Below are positions 58,212-64,000 of a stretch of DNA of 64,000 nt, in pieces (the stretch's first letter is position 1; every line of letters starts with the position of its first letter). The DNA is taken from assembly GCA_016617855.1 (NCBI GenBank), contig JAECUM010000846.1, forward strand, positions 124,000 through 187,999, written 5' to 3'. Both the position numbers and the translations under genes were made by a program. This DNA comes from Megalonaias nervosa. Its lineage: Eukaryota; Mollusca; Bivalvia; Unionida; Unionidae. The notes beneath the pieces are model-generated. The model had not been told where the DNA came from, did not search any database, and worked only from the letters and a program-made list of their open reading frames with translations.

Positions 58212-60468
58212 TTCAGCCATTAAAATCTTCCGTGACGCACATTTTGAGAACTGCACAGTAACTATAAAGCACATAAATGGGTCTGATGCCCCACCTCGCC
58301 ATGCGTCTAAGAATTTGTGTCACTGACATTTATCGCAGTGAAAAATTAGTGACTTTTTTCAACGTTTTGTCCCTGAACTGCGATATTAATGCGAATATAC
58401 GCTGATTAATGTGTGATTCGGTTCTTGCTTGAGGATGAAGTTCGTACTGAAAAAGTTCCATTTCTTTCTAAGTTAACATAGTGGTTTTATTAAATTTTCT
58501 GAAAATTTATTGGTATATAACAAAAGTATAATCATCAAAGTAAATCGATTTTGATCAACAAGCATCGGAAAATGTAGATCATGACAAGACACTTCATGTC
58601 CCATAACGATCCGGATGATTTGATGCTGACAGCGACTTGTTCTAGCATTCATTGTCACATTACTATGATAATAACTTAACAAAAATGTCAGTATTCAGTA
58701 AGAACAGACTGGACTGGTTATAACAAAACTAAAATAAACCCTAAACGAAAGAAATTTTACACAAACCAGTCCGTATGAATTAATACGCAGTACCATTTTT
58801 CATTACTTTCCTTCACTCACTCCCTAATTATTTGTTCATCTATCCATTGACCCTCATCCCAGAGCCCCAGACAGACACACACAGTCTAAAAATGAAAAGT
58901 TTCTCATATTCAACATCAGACTATTCTCAGTCCATTCACCTCGACTCGCTTTGATTTTCCTTCTGCCTCTCTCTCCACCAGATCTTGTCTTATTCGACTT
59001 TTATGCATTGACAATCTACGTCTCACTATTGCGGGGTGGAGTGGGGGTGGGGGCATTAAGCTAGCATTTCTGCGTTTATATGAGATTCATGCAAACATAG
59101 TACAGATGTATTTAATTTCCATCTCTGTGTTGTTATTTATCTTCCATATACTCTCATTAGTTCGAAACCCAAATTTCATCGTAATTTTGCTTATGGTATA
59201 TTGTTAATTTTGCTGTTGTTTCTTTCAATAAAATCAGAAAAATAATATTACCAGTAATGGCTAGTTCAAACGATCTCTTGGTTTCATCATTGTAAAGTAC
59301 GTGTTTACCATATATTTATTTTTCTTTCATGTTTCTTAAAAAATGTTACCTTTCCTTCTAATTATATCAGCATCCATAGATGGCTGTATGGAGATATTCA
59401 TGCAATTTTGTATTTGTTCATACTGCTGTTAATATGAGTTATTTTGCCTCTGCTACAAAAACAAAACAACAAAAACAATAACATTAAAACAACAACATTG
59501 TGTCGTCCATGGCTGATGTACATGCATGTAATGTGGGTTACTATTATGTTTACCTCACATCTTGTGTATTGCGACGTAAGTGAAATAAAGTTACACCCAT
59601 TGTCATATGAGTGAGTCGTTAACATTTGGGTTTTATTACTTATTAGCGAATAAATACAATGTAACAACTAACTGCTTTCTTTTAGAGTAAGCCATGCCCT
59701 TTGCCTAGGACCTCCAGGTGCGTCAAATAAGCATACGAGGGTTTGCCCGGGGAAGTGTAATACGCTGCGAGCAGGAAAAATCGCCTATTTCTGTTCATTG
59801 ACCAGGCAACATCGCTTGCATTTGTTAATCCTGATCAAGTTAATAGGAAGTCATTTATGTCAATAGCTTAGTGGTTGGCTTGTTGTACAAGAACCGTTAA
59901 CAAACAAACAAACAAATAAAAACAGAAAGAGTAAAGAAATAGAGCAAGAAAAATAAATACCCCACCCCCAGCCAAAAACTCTTATTGGAAGGGTGGAAAA
60001 ATAAAAAAAATAAAAAAATATTGTCTTCGTAGTTAATGCATATAAACCACAAATGATGAGAAATAAATTGGACAAACTTGATGTTAACATAAAAAAAGAA
60101 TTATGAATGCCATGTTATTTTTTTTTTTACAAGAGCAGAAGAAAATTTGAACAAATAAAAGCTACGAGGAAATTACAGTTAACAAATCATTGTTCAAATA
60201 ATATTTGTTTTTCCTAAACTTCAATTTAACTCATTCGCAAATTGTTATTTAAGTTAATTTGATGGAAATTATATTTTCACAGAGTATTAAATAGAGTACA
60301 TATTCACATACCTGTAATTTACGCCGTCATCTAATATGGCGATCTCTAACAAAATAGTCATGTCTCGTTACTTAGTAGTGAAAACAACAACTTAAAACAA
60401 TAGACGAAAAGGTTGCATTCATTTTAAAACTAAAAGCTAAGTGGAAAGAAAAGAAGATAAGTTATTTA

Positions 60469-60470
<2 letters not shown>
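58212..60470. other. Intergenic sequence between TRIM-type genes
   Basis: AT-rich with short homopolymer runs; no supported gene or element. Confidence 0.35.

Positions 60471-60471
<1 letters not shown>

Positions 60472-60538
<67 letters not shown>
60472..60538. repeat. (TA)n microsatellite
   Basis: About 33 uninterrupted TA units. Confidence 0.98.
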
Positions 60539-60543
<5 letters not shown>

Positions 60544-60639
60544 CATGCGACAATATACAGTTTATGAATTTTACTATCTGATCCAGTATTAACATGTTCC
60601 GTAAATAAGAAGACAATATAATATCTAAATAGCACACTT

Positions 60640-62095
60640 GTTCACGGAATGGAATTTGAATGTTACTTGTACTGAATTATATAACTGTATAGAACGGAAC
60701 TTGAGAGCTACTTGTATTATTACAATTTTATAGAATTGACTTTGAGTGTCTGTTCTACTGACTAATAATATTGCAAAGAATTAACTTTGAGTGATACTTG
60801 TACTGACTTATACAATTGCATAAAATGGAGTTTGAGTGCCACTTGTACTGACAAATATAATTGTGTAGAAATGAATTTGAGTGCCAGTTTTACTGACTAA
60901 ATTCAATGTATAGAATGGAAATTAAATGCTACCTATAGTGGCTAAGATAATTTTATAGAATGGAATTCGAGTGTACTAAGTGAGTGCTACTTTTACTGAC
61001 TTGTACAATTTTACAGAATGGAATCTGAGTGCTACTTGTACTGATACACTTTAATAGAATGGAACTTGAGTACTACTTGTACTGGCTAATACAATCGAAT
61101 CTGAGTGCTACTTGTATTAATACAATTTTACGTAATTGAATTTAAGTGCTACTGGTACTAATATAATTTTATGTAATGGAATTTGAGTGTTACCTGTACT
61201 GACTTATATATTTTATGTAATGGAATTTGAGTGCTACTTGTACAGACATACAATTTTATAGAGTGGAATTGCAGTGCTACTTTTACTGACTAATAAAATT
61301 ATATAGACTGGAATTTTAGTGCTAATTGTACTGATTTATGCATTTTTATATAATGGAATTTGAGTGCAATTTGTACTAATACAATCTAATAGAGTGGAAT
61401 TTTAGTGTTACTCGTACTGATTAATACAACTTTATAGAATGGAATTTGAGTGCTAGTTGTACTGATTAATACAATTTAATAGAATGGAATTTGAGTGCTA
61501 CTTGTGCTATACAATTTTGCGTAATGAAATTTGGGTGGTACTGGTACTAATACAAAATTTTATGGAATGAAATTTGAGTGCTACTTTTACTGACCAAATA
61601 AAATTTATAGAACGGAATTTGGGTGCTGTTTGTATTGGCATACAATTTCACGTAATGGAATTTGATAGAGTGGAATTTGAGAACTTTAACTGACTAAAAA
61701 TGTTATAGACTGGAATTTTAGTGTTACTTGTACTTACTTGTACAATTTTAAAGAATGGAATTTCAATGTTACTTGTACCAGTACAATTCAGTACAATGGA
61801 ATTTGAGTACTAATTGTACTGACATACAATTTTAACGAGTGGAATTTGAGTGCTACTTGTACTAATGAGCACATTTTTATAGAATGGAATCTGAATGCTA
61901 CTTGTACTAACTTATACAATTTTTTTTGTAATGAAGTTATAGAATGGAATTTGAGTGCTGTTGTACTGACTTATACAATTTTATGTATTGGAATTTGAGT
62001 GCTACTTGTATTGGCTTATGCAATTTTATGTAATGGAATTTGAGTGATGCTTTTACTGGCTTATATAATTTTATAGAACGGATTTTGAATGTTAT
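60640..62095. repeat. 45-bp minisatellite, about 32 units
   Basis: Units of GAATTTGAGTGCTACTTGTA plus CTGACTTATACAATTTTATAGAATG repeat over 1.45 kb with moderate divergence and small indels. It lies between the two TRIM-type genes. Confidence 0.93.
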
Positions 62096-62436
62096 TAACA
62101 CTACAATAACTCACATTTAAAAAATGTCGTCTCCAATAAAGTTTACAAAGTTTGACGTGTCTTTCATAAAACGTTTGTGATGTATTTAATATTTTACTTT
62201 TATGTGTATTTTTGTAAAGATATAAATAGTACATGCACTGTGAATGAGATAGTGTATAACAGTTTACGAATGCAGACGGTCATACAGACAAATGCACAGA
62301 TAGATAAATTGAATGAATTACATATATACAGACAGTTATACGCGCATGTACATAGATATAAAGATAGGTGGGTAGGTAGATGGGTGAGTGGTTGAAATTT
62401 ACCGGTATATTGATATAATAATTAGATAAATCACTG

Positions 62437-62437
62437 T

Positions 62438-62472
<35 letters not shown>
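62437..62472. repeat. (AG)n microsatellite
   Basis: About 15 AG units with one interruption at the left. Confidence 0.9.
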
Positions 62473-63287
62473 GAGTTGGGTTGCGGTGTCTTGGAAACCA
62501 TGGATATTGTGATGGGTTAATGGAGTTATTAGCCTTTCAAAATATGCCAAAATTTTCTGACATTACGTCTTGGTTCTTAAGAATATGCGCGTAAAATATT
62601 CAGGATGATGAGTGGAGAGTACTAATGTGAAATTTCACGGAAGTATCATCTACAAACTTAATGACATAAGACAATTAAGATAAGTACATGGTCTGACTAA
62701 CACGCATTCTCTCGAAACTTTGGAGTTGGATCACACCGCTGCCGCCCTCTCCACTTATGTTCATATAGATAGATGGAGGTAGATATATTACTAAACACAT
62801 GTTATGAAACAGTAATGAAAGTATACACTGAGACACTTTAATTTCTAAATTGACGAAATAACGTTGACATTAAAACAAACGACATAACCGCATTTAGAAA
62901 ATATGCACACAATACATACGTATCATTGAATAATTTAAATGATTGAAAGAGCAGAAGGAATGAATTTAAGTCCGACAATCCTGGTAACGAAAGAATTATA
63001 TTTTTCTTAAAATTACACACCGAATCTTCAAAAGGACACATTCAGTTCGATGACTTTCTTCAGTTCTTTAACTGGTACATTTTATGTTTATTTTATAGGG
63101 ACATCTATGTTTATATCTTGCGAATATATGTCCTCTTGTTATATTTCTTCCTGATTTGGTATTAAACAGGGCGGCATTCATTTAATAGTCTTGACTGTAC
63201 TTATGTGCCACTCAATTAGTCTAATGGCCTGGCTCTGTCGGATCGAATGTAACTCTCACGTCTATGTACGAGTCCAAACGGACTTAT
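62473..63287. other. 3' flank of the second TRIM-type gene
   Basis: The minus-strand stop lies at 63288. A poly(A) signal was not assigned and no other gene is recognised. Confidence 0.35.
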
Positions 63288-64000
63288 TTACCAAGGCAAG
63301 GAAAAAATCTTGACGGTATTTTTCTCCACGTCAATGAGTGTCATGGCATATTGTGTGACCAGTAGTTTGTCAGCCCCGGGGCTCAGGACCAGTTTATGTG
63401 GGTTGGATACTCCCTCCACTACTACCTCACCCATAATCTGTCCGTCCGTTGAGATCATCATCACGTTGTGAGACTTGCACCCGGCAACAAACAGCCGAGT
63501 CCCGTGCAGCGCGATTCCCTTCGGCATCTTCAGGCCATCATACTTGACCTCCCACAGCTTGTCTCCAAGCGTGGTTAGAGCTGTCACCGATTTCTTGTAT
63601 CGATCAGTCACGTACATGCATGTATTGCTCCTGTCGACCACAATGTACTCTGGGAAGAAGAATAGATTGTGCCCCATTGTGTCCTTACTGATTACCTTCA
63701 ACTCTCGTCCGTCACGCGACATTAGTTTTATACACGGAGGTGATCCGTAACAGCACACGGCAAAGGTATGATTGCAGTAATTGATTCCCCAGCATTTGGC
63801 CCCTGTCTGTACTGCTGCAACGATTGTGAAATCTGTGTCTCGCACGTGCATTAGGATAAACCTTTTCTCCTTTGGTAGGGTGACCGCAATTTCCGTGCTA
63901 CTTGTGCTGGTGATATCGTACGGCCGGGCAGACAGCACTCGCTCTCCTATCCATTTGTAGGCGTGGTTAAACATTTTCACTTTTCGGTGTACCTGGTCTG
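63288..64000 (-). CDS. C-terminal part of a second TRIM-type gene (runs off window)
   Basis: The frame stays open to the window edge (first codons read DQVHRKVKMF) and ends at 63288 after IFSLPW. It aligns along its length with the last 240 residues of the TRIM-type protein at 53601-55907. Shared blocks include ARPYDIT/ARPYDVT, FAVCCYGSPPCIKL/FAVCCYTQPPCIKI, YVTDRYKKSVTALT/YVTDKYRKSVISLT and LLVTQY..TLID. It is therefore the propeller-like C-terminus of a tandem paralogue on the same strand. The RING, B-box and coiled-coil part is expected beyond position 64000 but is not visible. No frameshift or stop is present in the visible part. Confidence 0.85.
   Translation of the reverse strand, partial: DQVHRKVKMFNHAYKWIGERVLSARPYDITSTSSTEIAVTLPKEKRFILMHVRDTDFTIVAAVQTGAKCWGINYCNHTFAVCCYGSPPCIKLMSRDGRELKVISKDTMGHNLFFFPEYIVVDRSNTCMYVTDRYKKSVTALTTLGDKLWEVKYDGLKMPKGIALHGTRLFVAGCKSHNVMMISTDGQIMGEVVVEGVSNPHKLVLSPGADKLLVTQYAMTLIDVEKNTVKIFSLPW

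Noticed and set aside
63475..63750. Plus-strand frame opposite the second TRIM-type gene
   Set aside because: It is antisense to a conserved propeller-like domain and has no recognisable content.

Overview
This is AT-rich, intron-rich animal DNA with a dense load of transposons, tRNA-derived SINEs, minisatellites and microsatellites. The mix of TRIM-type RING/B-box genes lying in tandem, DIRS and SCAN-gag Gypsy retroelements, and short (CA)n- or (CAA)n-tailed SINEs points to a marine or freshwater mollusc, most likely a bivalve. That is an inference from content; no marker gene fixes the species.

Three host loci and one edge fragment are supported. (1) On the + strand, 3968-8231 holds the last three coding exons of a gene I do not recognise; its 5' part lies left of the window. 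(2) On the + strand, 21043-43044 is a complete SRR1-like (SRRD) gene. Seven coding exons join in frame to a 335-residue protein, about the length of vertebrate SRRD. (3) On the - strand, 53601-55907 is an intronless coding region for a 768-residue TRIM-type protein (RING, two B-boxes, coiled coil, propeller-like C-terminus). (4) On the - strand, 63288-64000 is the C-terminal part of a close paralogue that runs off the right edge.

Most of the rest is repetitive. Intron 1 of SRRD carries a decayed 2.7-kb pogo-like transposon (23029-25709) and a truncated TIR element (25885-27064). Intron 2 carries 35-bp and 79-bp arrays, intron 5 a 31-bp array filling most of it, and intron 6 a 5.6-kb decayed DIRS retrotransposon with inverted terminal repeats. 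The unknown gene at the left hosts a 1.67-kb element whose ends resemble Tigger/MER2. A full copy of the TIR element in SRRD intron 1 sits inside the 3' tail of a LINE at 15565-17873. Downstream of SRRD lie a 3'-truncated SCAN-gag Gypsy element (44658-47285) and several satellite blocks. Between the two TRIM-type genes there are only microsatellites, a 1.45-kb 45-bp array and relics.

No bacterial-type operon, CRISPR array or phage system is present. The most informative items are the reconstructed SRRD gene with a duplicated splice acceptor, the DIRS element with readable terminal architecture, the nested LINE/TIR-element insertion, and the tandem TRIM-type pair.
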